64,000 nucleotides of DNA from Chrysogorgia sp. JL179-B06 (lineage: Eukaryota > Cnidaria > Anthozoa > Scleralcyonacea > Chrysogorgiidae), in NCBI GenBank assembly GCA_035772405.1, contig JAYKKM010000052.1, positions 1,067,501 through 1,131,500 on the forward strand, written 5' to 3'. This document shows positions 1 through 11,822 of the stretch, piece after piece; position 1 is the first letter of the stretch, and each line of letters opens with the position of its first letter. Below the pieces are notes generated by a model. The model was not told the origin of the DNA. It ran no database searches and worked only from the letters and a program-made list of their open reading frames with translations. A program made the position numbers and the translations under genes.

Positions 1-723
1 ATAAAGAAAATCAAGATCAACAAAGCACCGTCGCCAGGAACAAATATCGCGTGTGTTCAACCACTATGTCCACGCACCACCAAGGTAAAATATTTATTCG
101 TCGCTATGTATAAATTACGAAGGTACACCAGTCGTTGAACAGTTTTATTTTCAAAATAGACGATTTCAAGGTTCATGCCCACATGTTGTAATAGGCGAAA
201 AGAGACTGGGACGAACGCGGTTTAGCAGAGCACAGACGGAAAATCGCCATATTTACGTTTGACTTGATATTATCTTATTTCTGGTCTTTTCAATCACAAG
301 ATGAAATCTACACGTATGAAAATTTCTTACCAGGAATAATCGCATCAGGGTAAAAGGTACAGAAACTATCCAAGTCAAATGTAAAAAGTGTAAAGAGCAC
401 GAAAATATGGCAATTTAGCGTCTTTTAGACTGTTATTATATTCTAACAAACCGCGCCATTTCAACGCGGCAATAACCTTGACATTCTGCATCGGCTATGA
501 GGAGATAAGACTCGAGGTGAAGGCTTGCATGCTGGAGCAGAGGTATTAGCAAAATTAACGATATTTCAAGTGATGGTTTTCTCATGACGTTACGGCGACT
601 GAACTCTAACAAAAGAATATCAATTTATTTTGTTTGTGGTAGCATGATGACCGCCATGATGGTTCTGATTAATCTCAAGTGATTACTTGTAAACCATCAA
701 TTTGCCGTTACATGTCCGTTCAG

Positions 724-876
724 TTAAACGTTATGTCTTTGATGACAGAAAGATGGAATCTATTATTCAATTTCCGGCTCATAAAAAAGACAAAAACCAA
801 GCTCTCTCAGAGACTACTGTAGGTTTGTGGCAAAATAAACAACCCCATTACAAAAATTTCACATTCCACCTTACAG
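724..876 (+). CDS. Candidate internal exon, unrecognised
   Basis: An open stretch of about 50 codons lies between a plausible acceptor (GTCCGTTCAG|TT) and a donor-like ACAG|GTATAT. The peptide begins KRYVFDDRKMESIIQF and ends NFTFHLT, is polar and has no recognisable domain. Its outgoing phase (one extra base) does not fit directly onto the C2A exon at 6367, which needs two bases, so an extra exon would be required between them. It could equally be chance. Confidence is low. Confidence 0.18.
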
Positions 877-1309
877 GTATATAAGATATTTTCAGTAGAG
901 TAAATTAGCTATCAATATAATTAAGGGCCCCTTCTCGTTATGGTGGCCCGGGAATATTACTCCAGTTCTCTCTTCTCTGATCCTGACAAAACATCACCCA
1001 TGATCTATACGAAACAAACAACATTTTTGGCTCGTTATATCCTAAACAGGCTATGATTCGTTCACATAAATTCGAGCTAATGCGAGACCATGCAGTAGTT
1101 AATTGCACAAAGTTCATCTATTTCGTTTCAGTGACGTCATCCATGCGATTGTCCTCTAATTTATTATGGGTAACAACAAATGAAATTGCGTATATCCAGG
1201 TTATTTATGTGTCATATATAATAACAACCGATTGCTATACTTAGAATTTTTAATTTGGAAAAACCACAGTGAACGGTAACTGGATAAAGCTGATCATTGT
1301 ATATTTAAC

Positions 1310-1339
1310 AATTAGACAACGAGCCCGAGTTGTCTAATT
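1310..1339. repeat. Perfect 11-bp hairpin
   Basis: AATTAGACAAC and GTTGTCTAATT flank an 8-nt loop. The same ATTAGACAACGAGC string recurs at about 62246-62265 and a shorter piece occurs near 48447, so this is probably the end of a dispersed foldback repeat. Confidence 0.5.
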
Positions 1340-2429
1340 GATTTAGTATCTCGATGGCACATGATAAACAATCGCTCACAAAAAATAAGATTGTAATACG
1401 TTGCTTCAAATTTGGTGTAAATATACTCCATAGGCATAAGCGAATTCATTTTCTTATTCGAAAATGTCAAACGGAACAATTTTCCATTACTTTCGGGCCA
1501 ATGTTTTCATGATTTCATCACTCGTATATGAATTATACGCCATGTTTGGCCTAGATTTCAGATTTTTGCTTGCAGCGTGAATATGTCGTGGCTTCTGATT
1601 GGTCAGGGTAGGAATATTCCAGTTATAAGAAGGTTTGTGATCGAATAACGCTACTAGTGGTCTGTTAATAGCTCAGGCGAATGCTAAATTTGTAATAGAC
1701 CACTGGTTGGTTGATACTAAAAAGAGTTATCCCATACAGACCGAGGTGCATGTTATCTGCCGAGGCTACTACCATTGATGAAGATCTATGGATAACTATT
1801 TTACCATCGCGAGCTGATCAATAAATGGCTCTTCATGGCTACCCAAACTAATCTAAAAATAGCGTGGTGTATTACGCCCTAGGACAAATGTTACACAAAT
1901 CTTTCTAGATCATTATGGATCTTCGTAAATATCTGTTTTCCTACTAAAAGCAATGTCATCATATCAAGACAGTCAGAACATGTTAAAAAAGCACAGTTTC
2001 TGTTAATTTACTATATCGAGTACATATTCTAGCGTTAAAGCTGTCAGTATTTTTTTAACAGTGGAGGAATTCGTCCACTATTTAAGGAAAAGCGAATTAA
2101 ATTATTTGTCGTGCAGGTATTATTTGTAACACTCTCTTAACTTTGTGCAATATATTGGATAATATTGGCATAGTTTTTTACAGTTAAATATATTTTATTT
2201 TGCAACCAGATTGAAGTAGCACCCATCGTCCTCGCAGACTCTCAGATTAAGTTAATTAATACGGCATCTAGATTTTCTCTGCATATGAAAACTATTTTCA
2301 CATTTTAGCATTATTGTTTTGAATATTACTAGAATCAAGAAGTGTCTCACGCTAAGACCAAAGACTCGTGTGGGTATCTTTACTTCACCATTAAATACGA
2401 CAATGAAAGGTAAGAGTGTAAATAAATAA

Positions 2430-3440
2430 ACTATTATTACTTCGATCTTACACTGGTTACGCCTGACATCATGCTACTTCACGTAGCATATCGATGACAG
2501 GATAGGAGTGCAGGACCTTCCTCAGGATTCTTGCCATTCCTAGTATTCTTCTGGAGATTCCTGCCCTACTGTCTATTTTCAGCTTGTCCAGGTTACCTTT
2601 CACAATCTCCCAAGTCATTGTTTATTGTTCCCAAGGCACCTATATGATCCTTTCCACACCTTTGGTAACTCATACGTATGTATATTTCTATATCTTTGTT
2701 CTTTCCCTCTTTTTAACCCTTGTGTCAAACGGGTAGCCTATACGTCCACTATATAGGCGGTCTTCTTCTCCTTCTTAGTCAGTATTACTACAGTAGATCT
2801 GGTTTGTTGTACTATCCTGTAGCTTCTTTTCAGTATGGATGGTGAAATCCCATAATTAGATTTTCACTTCCTCGTTCCCCAATACTCTGCTTCCCTTGTC
2901 AGTATGGTGGTTGTAGCTTTTTCCACATATTAAAATCCATACTTCTTACAGAGATCTCTCTGTATATGGCAGCAGCAATATTATCATGTCTCGCGTTCTT
3001 ATAATCAATCCTTTTAAGAAAGAGGAGTGCATTCCGAGACTATATGTGCGATGGTTTCATTTACAAGTCCACCGATGCTGCACGCTAGTGGAATGTCGAG
3101 CTGTTTGTCAATATGGTGTCTTACCCATTTGGTTCTAAGAGCTTGGTTTTGAGCTGTTAGGATCCTTCTTTAGTGTTCCTTTCCTTAACCATTGTCATGT
3201 TGCTTTCTCATCCTTACCTCATTTGTTCCTTTCCAAAATACAGGATGTATAATTTTTTCAAGGAACCTATTTTCTTCTGATGGTTTTCTTCATTTCGTTT
3301 GGGTCCTTAAAAATGTTTTCTTTCTTGACCTCCTTCAAAAACTCTTCCTCTGTCTCAGTGAGGTAGTAGGCTATCTTTCTCAATTTCTACAATATCCTCT
3401 ACACTCTGATGTCCTCTACTTCCTTCAACCCTCTTCCAAT
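2430..3440 (-). pseudogene. R2-like LINE, 3' (C-terminal) fragment
   Basis: Read on the minus strand, this AT-rich stretch gives broken pieces of a LINE C-terminus, such as VNETIAHIVSECTPLS and NARHDNIAAAIYREIC. That pattern is typical of the region after the RT domain in R2/NeSL-like elements of marine invertebrates. Stops and frame changes are frequent, so it is dead. Its 3' end near 2440 shares a block of about 180-240 bp with 5510-5790, so two copies of the same 3' end are present. The family is assigned from motif resemblance only. Confidence 0.5.
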
Positions 3441-3983
3441 ATATTATAAGTAATATTAATTAATAATATTACAAGTAATATTAAGTAATATTAATTGTAA
3501 GCGCCGGTCACGGTTGCACGCTCAGTGTATTGCTCTCTATATTTTCGCATTTTGCCAGTATCTTTTATTACTATCCTCTCTAATTTCAACAAATGATTTC
3601 TTCAACAATGTAATATCTCTCATGTAAATCTCACGCAGCCTGGATCATCATATTTGGTTTTATTTGACTATTCTGGTTTTCACCTTTTGTGGCGGTATTC
3701 AACCATCACATCTTCAGTCCTCGGCTTTTGGCATTATTTCGGATCCTGAGCCTTCGTGCTGGTTGTCGGATCACTCGATTATGGTTACAACATTCAGGAG
3801 ACCAAGAGGAAGGCGTGCAGGCTTTAAAACTAGATCAGCAGAAGCAGCAAGAAAGTTCAACATCCCGACAATTAATTCGCACCTTGGTCAGTACCTTGGT
3901 CAGAGTCAACATGGTGTGAATTATACAAACTTAATAACTATTCCTACTTCTAATCAGCTTACCTACTTCCACCCCTAAAACTT
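3441..3983. other. No gene recognised
   Basis: AT-rich tract with short TAATATTAA repeats at about 3447-3500 between two LINE fragments. Short ORFs here resemble nothing I know. Confidence 0.4.
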
Positions 3984-4610
3984 GCAGATCTTCCTTCCTA
4001 CCTTATAGCCACAGAACCACCTCCCACTATTCAACCATTTGAAGTTTATAACAAACTTTCTAAGTTAAATCCTAACATGAGTAGTGGATCAGATGGCGTC
4101 CCTAACCGTATCATCAAATAATTTGCATTCGAGCTTGCTGATTCCATAACTACGATCTTTAATGCCTCCCTTCGTATGAGTATCTTCCCATCCACCTGGA
4201 AAGACTCCTTTATTATCCCTGTTCCTAAAGCCCACCCAGTCAGTGATGAAGATGAGCTTCGCCCTATTGCCCTTACCTCATCTGTGTCCAAAGTCCTTGA
4301 GGACTTTGTGGTGCAATGGATGATCCACGACATGAGACATAAAATAGACCCAAACCAGTTTGGTTGTCTTGAGGGAACCTCTACAACTTATTGCTTGCTA
4401 GACATGCTTCATAATTGGCGCTCCTCATTAGATACCCAAGCCCCGTACCCGTATTTGACAGAATTGACCACACCATCGTTATTCAGAAGCTGATCCAAAT
4501 CGGTGTCCGGAGTTGCCCGATCCCTTGGATTTGCAGCTTCTTGTCAAAGCGTCGTCAGTCTGTGAAGTTCGGAAAAGCCGTTGCCGAAAGCCTAATCACG
4601 AGTTCGGTAT
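3984..4610 (+). pseudogene. LINE reverse transcriptase fragment (Jockey/CR1-like)
   Basis: Plus-strand RT remains begin around residues PPTIQPFEVYNKLSKLNP and continue through SGSDGVPNRIIK. An in-frame TAA follows at about 4119, then FELADSITTIFNASLR, WKDSFIIPVPK, LRPIALTSSVSKVLEDF and DPNQFGCLEGTSTTY. A frameshift near 4440 leads to VFDRIDHTIVIQKL and a stretch ending RRQSVKFG. These match RT blocks 1 to 4. The catalytic FADD/YADD block is missing because the copy ends at about 4610, just before the SINE. Dead fragment, 5'- and 3'-truncated. Confidence 0.7.
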
Positions 4611-4654
4611 ATATAATGGTGGCAATGCCGGGATAAGAATTGGGTATATGCCTC

Positions 4655-4822
4655 AACGGCCTCCGTAGCTCAGTCAGCCTCAGTGGTCAGAGCACTGCAC
4701 TAGCATCGCAGGTCGCGGGTTCAATTCCAGCCGGATAGCCTGGATGTTGCATTTTTCGAAACTGGTCCCGGTTTGGTCTTAAAATGTATATATTCCAACA
4801 CTCATCGAAATTTACCTTCACC
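4655..4822 (+). mobile_element. tRNA-derived SINE, family 1, copy A
   Basis: A tRNA-like head carries an A-box (GTAGCTCAGTCAGCC, with a small internal duplication), the string CAGTGGTCAGAGCACTGCAC and a B-box GGTTCAATTCC at 4718-4728. The tail continues with ACTGGTCCCGGTTTGGTC and CCAACACTC. The whole unit reappears inverted at 43262-43430 with the same tail, which shows that this is an interspersed SINE and not a tRNA gene. On its right it abuts the R2-like LINE fragment. Confidence 0.8.
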
Positions 4823-4824
4823 TC

Positions 4825-5505
4825 TTCTTTTGGACGGAAGCACTTACAATGGTAAAGTAGCTTTCTTGTCTTTCTGTCCATTTCCTTTAGTTCTTCTTTC
4901 GTCCATTCGATTATCCCTACTCCATACCTTATGATTGATACGGCCTAGGAGTTGAATTTCGTGCATTGAATTTGGACTTGAGGATCTTTTTCATTCTCTT
5001 GAAGTACCCATTCCTGAGTATTTCTTTCATTTTACCACATTTCATCTTGTCACATTCAAACATCCCTAGGTATTTATATCCTTCATTGTCCTGCAATGAT
5101 GGTTTCTCCATTGGGAAGGTCAAACCCTCGTTCCCAACCATTCTTCTCATATCCACCATTGAATATTTCTGAATTACTGTCTGGACTAGAGAATACAGCT
5201 CTGCCACATTCTTGGCATAGAGTTTAAGGTCATCCATGAACAAAAGGTTATTAATACGTCCTCTAGTTTGGCTCCTCTGTATCCTGCTCGTATAGAATTC
5301 AAGACCATAGTCATAGGTATCAATGGCAACACAAACAGCAATGGTGACAAACTGTCTCCAAAGAATATCCCCCTCCTGATTTTTACTTTACCCAATGTTT
5401 CCCCTCCAGATGTCAGTTCGACTCTCCATGACTTTATTGATTTCTCCATTTTTGTACTCAGTAGTTCATGGCTTTCCTGGTACATATTTAGATCACCAAT
5501 AAATA
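4825..5505 (-). pseudogene. R2-like LINE reverse transcriptase fragment
   Basis: The minus strand encodes RT blocks in order: GDLNMYQESHELLSTKMEKS, then VKIRRGIFFGDSLSPLLFVL, then AGYRGAKLEDV. A frameshift follows, then FMDDLKLYAKNVAEL (catalytic block as MDD), GYKYLGMFECDKMKCGKMKE, KSKFNARNST and MDRKTRKLL. The order and the MDD catalytic motif fit R2/R4/NeSL-type LINEs. Several frameshifts and internal losses make it non-functional. The SINE sits at its downstream end. Confidence 0.65.
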
Positions 5506-5509
5506 AACT

Positions 5510-5790
5510 ATTATTATTATTCCCATATTTACTCGGTCTTACACTGGTTACGCCTGACATCATGCCACTTCCTGTAGCATATCGATGGCAGGTTAAGAGT
5601 CCAGGACCTTCCTCAGGATTCTTGCCGTTCCTAGAGTAGTAATCCGATTTTCTGGAGATCCCCTGCCCTACTATTTATTTTTAGCTTGTCTATGAGGTTA
5701 TCTTGCACATTCTTGATCATTAACCCCGAGCCAACTATGCTGACAGGCAGGATAAGTAGCTTGGTCACTTCACCTTTCCCCGCCTTTTGT
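5510..5790 (-). repeat. Duplicate of the LINE 3' end at 2430-2690
   Basis: The strings TTACACTGGTTACGCCTGAC, GCATATCGATG and CCAGGACCTTCCTCAGGATT occur here and near 2456-2530 in the same orientation. They are preceded in both cases by AATAAATAAACTATTATTA. On the minus strand this looks like the 3' end of a second R2-like copy lying immediately upstream of the RT fragment. Confidence 0.6.
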
Positions 5791-5844
5791 AACGTCTGTA
5801 TATTTCTCTATCTTTCTTCTTTGCCTCTCTTTAATCTCTATATT

Positions 5845-6067
<223 letters not shown>

Positions 6068-6107
6068 TAAATTTAAATCAATAGCCCCTACTTAAGGTGG
6101 GCCACAG

Positions 6108-6113
6108 CCTATT

Positions 6114-6144
<31 letters not shown>

Positions 6145-6189
6145 TTATTCTTCTTCTTCTTCTTCTTCTTATTATTATTATTATTATTA

Positions 6190-6241
<52 letters not shown>

Positions 6242-6255
6242 CATTATTATTCTAT
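6108..6255. repeat. Microsatellite (TTC)n then (ATT)n
   Basis: TTC repeats at 6111-6170 pass into ATT repeats to about 6252. There is no coding content. Confidence 0.95.
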
Positions 6256-6366
6256 TGTTCGGACATATTTGTACATTTCGAACAATGACGTAATCATTTT
6301 GATCAGTTCTTTTTCATAATATTTACTAAGAAATGTGAACATTTCATACTTTTCGCTACTTTTTAG

Positions 6367-6682
6367 ATCAATGCTTACAGTTAAATTGATAAAAGGAGAA
6401 AACATTCCAACTCATAAGTTATATCCAAGTAAGCCTTATATTGAGATTGGAATCATCCCGTTGAAGCCAGAAGCCATTCATGGTAAAGAAGGGATTGAGT
6501 ATGAAATTCTTTCGGAGGAACTTTTTCGGCAGACAGTTCATTTTTGTATTTCCCGCTACGATTCGTTTTCCAAAAAAGCCACTATTGGAGACGTATTCTT
6601 GTCGCTGGCTGAATTGAAAACCGAGGAGGTGGATTTAAGTGATGAGATTTTTTTGAAGAATGTGATTAGACCAAGTATTGAG
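6367..6682 (+). CDS. C2A-type exon of a synaptotagmin-like gene (upstream copy)
   Basis: This exon encodes one C2 domain. It begins SMLTVKLIKGENIP (beta-strand plus loop 1), continues KPYIEIGIIPLKPE, and ends with the hallmark YDSFSKKATIGDVFLSLAEL, comparable to the synaptotagmin YDFDRFSKHD-x-IGE segment. The acceptor is CTACTTTTTAG|A after a pyrimidine tract; the donor is ATTGAG|GTATGT. Its length is 316 nt (1 mod 3), entering with a split codon and leaving in phase 0. This is exactly the phase pattern of the exon at 19333-19696, so both could join the same neighbours. It has lost most calcium-binding Asp residues. It could be an alternative exon, or a relic of a tandem duplicate gene; no C2B exon of its own is visible before 19 kb. 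Confidence 0.72.
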
Positions 6683-6755
6683 GTATGTAAGAAAGTGGCG
6701 GGAATATTAACACCATTTATTAAACACCAAAAAAATGAAATATAGGAAATCATTG

Positions 6756-7307
6756 TATATATCGCATAAAATGTATGAAAACACCAAGTGAGTTATTTAC
6801 TGCTCAGTTTAGTTTAGTTTATTAGATTTATCACTCTTTGATGAACGGAAGAATTTAGGCTAGAATCCTAATTGATTGGGGTTCCGGGGCCTACGATTTA
6901 AGGTCGTTATCCGAGATTTAAATTTGTTATCCTCAGCTGTGATATTTAATTGTTCCCGCAAGTTGTATTCGATGTCTTACCTAATCCATGTATTATCTAA
7001 TCTAATCTTTGAAAGTCTATTCATTGGTTCATAACAATGAATAAACTTTCAAAGATTAGATTAGATAACATTTTATTTCAATAATTTATAACTATAGCCA
7101 TTTTTAACTTCAATACATTCGATATTATTTACATAACGAAATACGTTCTTCATTTACATAATAATATACACAATTATTGGAGCATCATCCTTTACAATTA
7201 AATTGTCAATTTCACGTGGGACTAATTGGAGAGTAAGAAAGCAAAGAGTCACCACATTCTTCAGAAGTAAAACAAATCCGTTTTCACTTCAACTGATAGA
7301 ACCTAGA
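6756..7307. other. Intron or intergenic, no gene
   Basis: AT-rich. An inverted repeat with TTAGATTAGATAA-like arms (about 6990-7070) is the only structure noticed. Confidence 0.4.
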
Positions 7308-7913
<606 letters not shown>

Positions 7914-8050
7914 TACATTTGTACTAACTGCAGGTAGGCTTCTTTATAGGTAAATTTGCGACAACACCAAAGTGCAAAAGATCTATGGAGAAAATTAAGA
8001 ATTGCCGTCCATTCCGGAAAATTACGGCAGTTAAAACGTAGATCATTCGT

Positions 8051-8475
8051 AGAAACATTAACATGGGATTCTGAGTCTACTGATATCGAGTAAGTGAAGT
8101 AATAAATATATAGCAATCAATAATACATGCAAATTAGAAACATTAGCTTGGAGTATTCTGAGTCTACTAATGAGTAAGTGAAGTAATAAGTTATAGAAAC
8201 CAAGAATACATGCAAATTAGAAACATTAGCATGGGATTCTGAGTCTTCTGATATCCAGTAAGGAAAGTAATAAGTTTATAGCAACCAATAATACATTCAA
8301 ATTAGAAACATTAGCATGGGATTCTCAGTCTACTGATATCACGTAAGTAAAGTAATAAGTAACAGCAACCAAAAATACATTCAAATTAGAAACATTAGCA
8401 TGATATTCTGAGTTTTATGATATCGAGTAAGTAAAGTAATAAGTAAAAGCATGCAACCATTAATACATGCAACCA
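8051..8475 (+). repeat. Minisatellite, five units of about 84 bp
   Basis: Units start at AAACATTAACATGGGATTCT (8051) and recur at about 8136, 8219, 8304 and 8389. Each contains a form of ATTCTGAGTCTACTGATATC, then AAGTAATAA and TACATGCAAATTAG. Units differ by about 10-20 percent, so the array is not very recent. Confidence 0.85.
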
Positions 8476-8814
8476 AAGAGAAACACGGTGTTTACAAAAT
8501 TGTGATAGTAAGTTACTAAGTTCAATACACTACAGGTTACATGGTGCGCAAAAAATGGAAAGTAAACCTGGGAGACCAAAGAGAAGTGAAAGTGTAAAAG
8601 ACGAAGGACCTCTGGGTACCCTATTTTTCTCATTAAAATACGATTCCAAGAGGTAAGATATATCTGTGCAAAAATAATACATCTGTGTTGGGTATTCAGG
8701 CATTCAACCATTGAAAATTATATTATTTTAAAATTGATGTTACAATAAATGTTATATGATGTTACAATAAATTTGCACAATATAATGTTAGTACATATAC
8801 GTAATCTTTGGATT

Positions 8815-8962
8815 CTACCAAGAAGAAATGTAATATATTTTGTCGTTCGAAAGTTTCATCTTCATATCTTTTTCCCCTGCTAAAGTTGATTTACTATTGA
8901 CAGGAAATGACGTCAAGCAAGGACACGCGAAGTCATTGCACACTAATCCAAAAATAGGTATG
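8815..8962 (-). repeat. Dispersed repeat shared with 19075-19210
   Basis: On the minus strand this segment carries CGTGTCCTTGCTTGACGTCA, TAGTAAATCA and AGATATGAAGATGAAACTTT. The plus strand at 19075-19210 carries the same order with few changes. Both lie in the interval holding the synaptotagmin-like exons. No frame is conserved in both copies without stops, so a transposon end is more likely than an exon. Confidence 0.5.
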
Positions 8963-9097
8963 CAATGCGTACATGCGTCTACGTTTGGGGCATAATTATT
9001 ATCGCGGCACAGATCTATAGTAGTAAAATTGGAAACAATCAATATTTGGTATTTAAATTCAATCGTTAGAAGTGATTGCTATAATGATTTCATTATC

Positions 9098-9310
9098 TTG
9101 TTATGAATATTAATGCCCAGCAAATAGCTTTAAAAAGAGCCATAACAACATAATTTTGAAAAGAAAATGTTTTATTACTAACGTTTCGTTACTAAACTCG
9201 TAACATCATCACAGTGACAAATTACAATAAATGAAGGAGGCATATATATATATATATAGCTAAACTGTTACATAAATAGAAAGTGACAAAATGTGACAAA
9301 GTGTGACAAA
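9098..9310 (-). repeat. PLE 1 left inverted terminal repeat
   Basis: Inverted copy of 16178-16320 with an extra insert of about 50 bp after position 9120 and a longer TA stretch near 9242. On its minus strand it keeps most of the hammerhead-like core, but the first core base is changed (GTGATGA instead of CTGATGA). Confidence 0.8.
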
Positions 9311-9466
9311 TGTGACAAATATGACGACCCGGTACCCTATATGGTTTACCGAAGCTACATAAGACTAACATTCCTTTACGACCAATTTTATCGGCCATTG
9401 CAACTCATTCTTATAATTTAGCTAAGTTTCTTGTTCTTCTTATCTCCCCAATCGCTTTAGGCTCTT

Positions 9467-9898
9467 ATGTTATATACTTTTTCATTTATTAAGGATATTT
9501 TTTCTCTTAATCTTAATTCCAATAATCTAATAATGGCTAGTTTTGATATCAAATCTCTTTTTACCAATGTACCGATTGATGAAATGATCGATATAATTTT
9601 GGATAACCTTTTTTCTACCACACAAATTTGTAATGGTTTTTCGCGTGAGCAATTTAGAAATCTTCTTAATTTATCAGTAAAAGATTGTCATTTTGTATTT
9701 AACGGTAAATTTCATGACGAAATTGATGGAGTTGCTATGGGCTTGCCACTCGGTCCACTTTTCGCGAACATTTTTCTTTGTCATCACGAACAAATTTGGC
9801 TTGATAATTGTCCCGCTCAATTTAAACCGGTATATTATAGACGTTATGTTGATGACTCATTTATTTTATTCAAATCGCCTGACCATATTCCACTCTAA
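9467..9898 (+). pseudogene. PLE 1 reverse transcriptase, N-terminal/central part
   Basis: Encodes about 140 residues of Penelope-family RT. ASFDIKSLFTNVPIDE holds the first catalytic Asp block, DGVAMGLPLGPLFANIF is the conserved glycine-rich block, and YYRRYVDDSFILF is the YVDD catalytic centre. All three are characteristic of PLE RT, and DG(V)AMG-PLGP-LAN is diagnostic. The sequence stops at SPDHIPL where the LINE is inserted. The continuation (LPFLDIQLN, VYRKPTFTGLFTNF) is found at 15340 onward, so little of the protein is lost at the junction. Confidence 0.88.
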
Positions 9899-9931
9899 AC
9901 ACAATTGCATTTACTTTGAATGTAACCTTGG

Positions 9932-10460
9932 ATGTACATCCAATGTAACCTTGGATTACAATTGAATGTAACCTTGGATGATTTACAACAATACATTCGT
10001 CGTGATTGTATTGAAGTGACCGGCATTCCAGTTCTTCCAACCGACAATCCGAAGAAGCTTGCAGTTGAACTTGGCGTCCTCATGGGTCTTGATATTACTG
10101 CTGAGCATATCTCTACAGCACATCGCCTACCGCCAACGAAGAAGAATAAGGGGCGAATGATAATCAAATTTGTACGTCGAGAAGAGAAATATGCTTGTCG
10201 GAAAGACAACAAAGGACCTGCCACTAATCGCACAAGAATATGGGAAGAGCATTCACAGTACTGACAAAATATTTATCAATGAATCCCTAACTCCATATCG
10301 TAAAAGACTATTTGGTAAAATCAATGAATTCCGCAGGATTAACAAATGGAAGCATATCTGGACTGGACATGGGAAAATCTTATTACGAGAATCCGATAGC
10401 TCAAGAGTCTTCGACTTCACAACCAGTGAGCAGTTTTATGATTTCAAACAACAATCTTGA
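9932..10460 (+). pseudogene. LINE-B ORF1 fragment
   Basis: Two overlapping frames together give an ORF1-type nucleic-acid-binding protein. The first frame has YIRRDCIEVTGIPVLPTDN, LGVLMGLDITAEHISTAHRL and KGRMIIKFVRREEKYACRK. The second frame (from about 10205) has KIFINESLTPYRKRLFGKIN, NKWKHIWTGHGKILLRESD and a final FYDFKQQ. This pattern is common in ORF1 proteins accompanying endonuclease-RT LINEs of marine invertebrates. A single frameshift near 10200 separates the halves, and the N-terminus is truncated. Confidence 0.65.
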
Positions 10461-10504
10461 ATAACAATACATGGACAGGCAGCCGAATATAAATTATCAT
10501 TAAC

Positions 10505-11644
10505 ATGGCTTCAACAAGTGAGTGTGATTTATTGATAAATCTTCCGTTTTACAACCTAAGTGACAGAGAGTTGAACTCTCTGTTTGGTGTATGGTCAAGA
10601 GAACAAGATTTAGAGACTGATTTATATAACCTACTGTCTAACCCAGATAAAAATGATCAGAATGACCCAGATGTTATGCTTAACAATTTAACATCTAATT
10701 ATTATTCAACATCAAATTTAAATGTTATTTTGGAAAGTGCAGGGAAGAAAGCACTCTCATTATTTCATTGCAACATACGCAGTTTACCAAAAAATTTATT
10801 ACATGACCTAATTTACACATTATCTTCAAAACCTGATCTCATAGCAATTACCGAAAAGGTTAAATGAAAATTCAGTAACTAATATTGATCTATTTGGATA
10901 CCAATTTTACCAACTGATTCACCAACTTTAGCAGGCGGTGCAGGTATATATGTCTCTCGAAATTTAAAGACAACTCCAAGGCCTGGTATAAAATTTAACA
11001 CCGAACTTGTCGAATCCTGCTGGATTGAAATTGATCCTGGTAATAATGCCAAAAATCATATAATAGTAGGCTGTGTATATAGGCATCCAAATTCAAATAT
11101 TGAAATATTTACCGAACAGCTAGAACAGTTGCTTCAGCATATAAATCAACGTAAATATGATGTATATATTATGGGCGATATTAATATTGATTTCTTCAAA
11201 TATATCAATCATCAACCTACTGAAAAATATATGGATATGCTATATACCAATAATATGATTCCAATTATTACTAAACCAACTCGATTAACTGATCATAGCA
11301 AAACATTAATTGATCATATTTATACAAATACATCCATCACTCAAATAACGTCTGGAATTGCTTTATTTGATATATCAGATCATCCCCCGATATTTTGTAT
11401 CGTTAATACACCTGTTAAACGAAGCAATGAAAAAAGATTTTATAGAGATTATAAACATTTCAATAAAGAATCTTACTTAAATGACTTACGGAGTGTTGAT
11501 TGGAGAGCCATGGTGCATGATAATGAAAATGGAAATCTTAATCAATATACAGAAAATGTCATACGTGTCATTACTGAATTGACTAATACCCACGAAGTAA
11601 ACTCAAACAAGTTACTAAACCATGGATTACTGATGGTATACTAA
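10505..11644 (+). pseudogene. LINE-B ORF2, AP endonuclease part
   Basis: Starts at ATG 10505, 46 nt after the ORF1 stop. Endonuclease blocks are visible: SLFHCNIRSLPKN, then a frameshift near 10860, GGAGIYVSRNLK, IVGCVYRHPNSN, YIMGDINIDFFKY (GDxN block), KPTRLTDHSKTLIDHIYTN and FDISDHPPIFCIV (SDH block). These are the catalytic motifs of exonuclease/endonuclease/phosphatase-fold LINE nucleases. A frameshift ends the frame at 11644. Confidence 0.8.
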
Positions 11645-11822
11645 AATATATTAAAACCAAACAAAAAATGTATTACACGCATTTTCATAGTAACAATATA
11701 GGAAAAGTGATGCAATACAAGAAGTATTCAAACAAACTTAATAAGATAAAAATGGAAAGAAAAATCGATATTTCAATAGGCAATTTGGGAGGTGCAGAGA
11801 TAACTTCAAAGCCACATGGAAT

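Larger units (their letters stand above)
1..2430. other. Mostly unannotated AT-rich DNA with weak exon candidates
   Basis: I see no firm gene here. Two weak plus-strand candidates exist. One is an open stretch at about 425-536 whose end reads ITLTFCIGYEEIRLEV and runs to a possible donor (AGAG|GTATTA). The other is at 724-876 and is listed separately. Either could be an upstream exon of the synaptotagmin-like gene, but neither has recognisable homology. Confidence 0.3.

Noticed and set aside
4661..4735. tRNA gene
   Set aside because: The A and B boxes are present, but the head carries a 10-bp internal duplication and the whole unit with its tail recurs at 43262-43430, so it is a SINE.
8815..9042. 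75-codon minus-strand ORF as a small secreted Cys-rich protein
   Set aside because: The segment is a dispersed repeat shared with 19075-19210, where the frame is broken, and there is no clear signal peptide.
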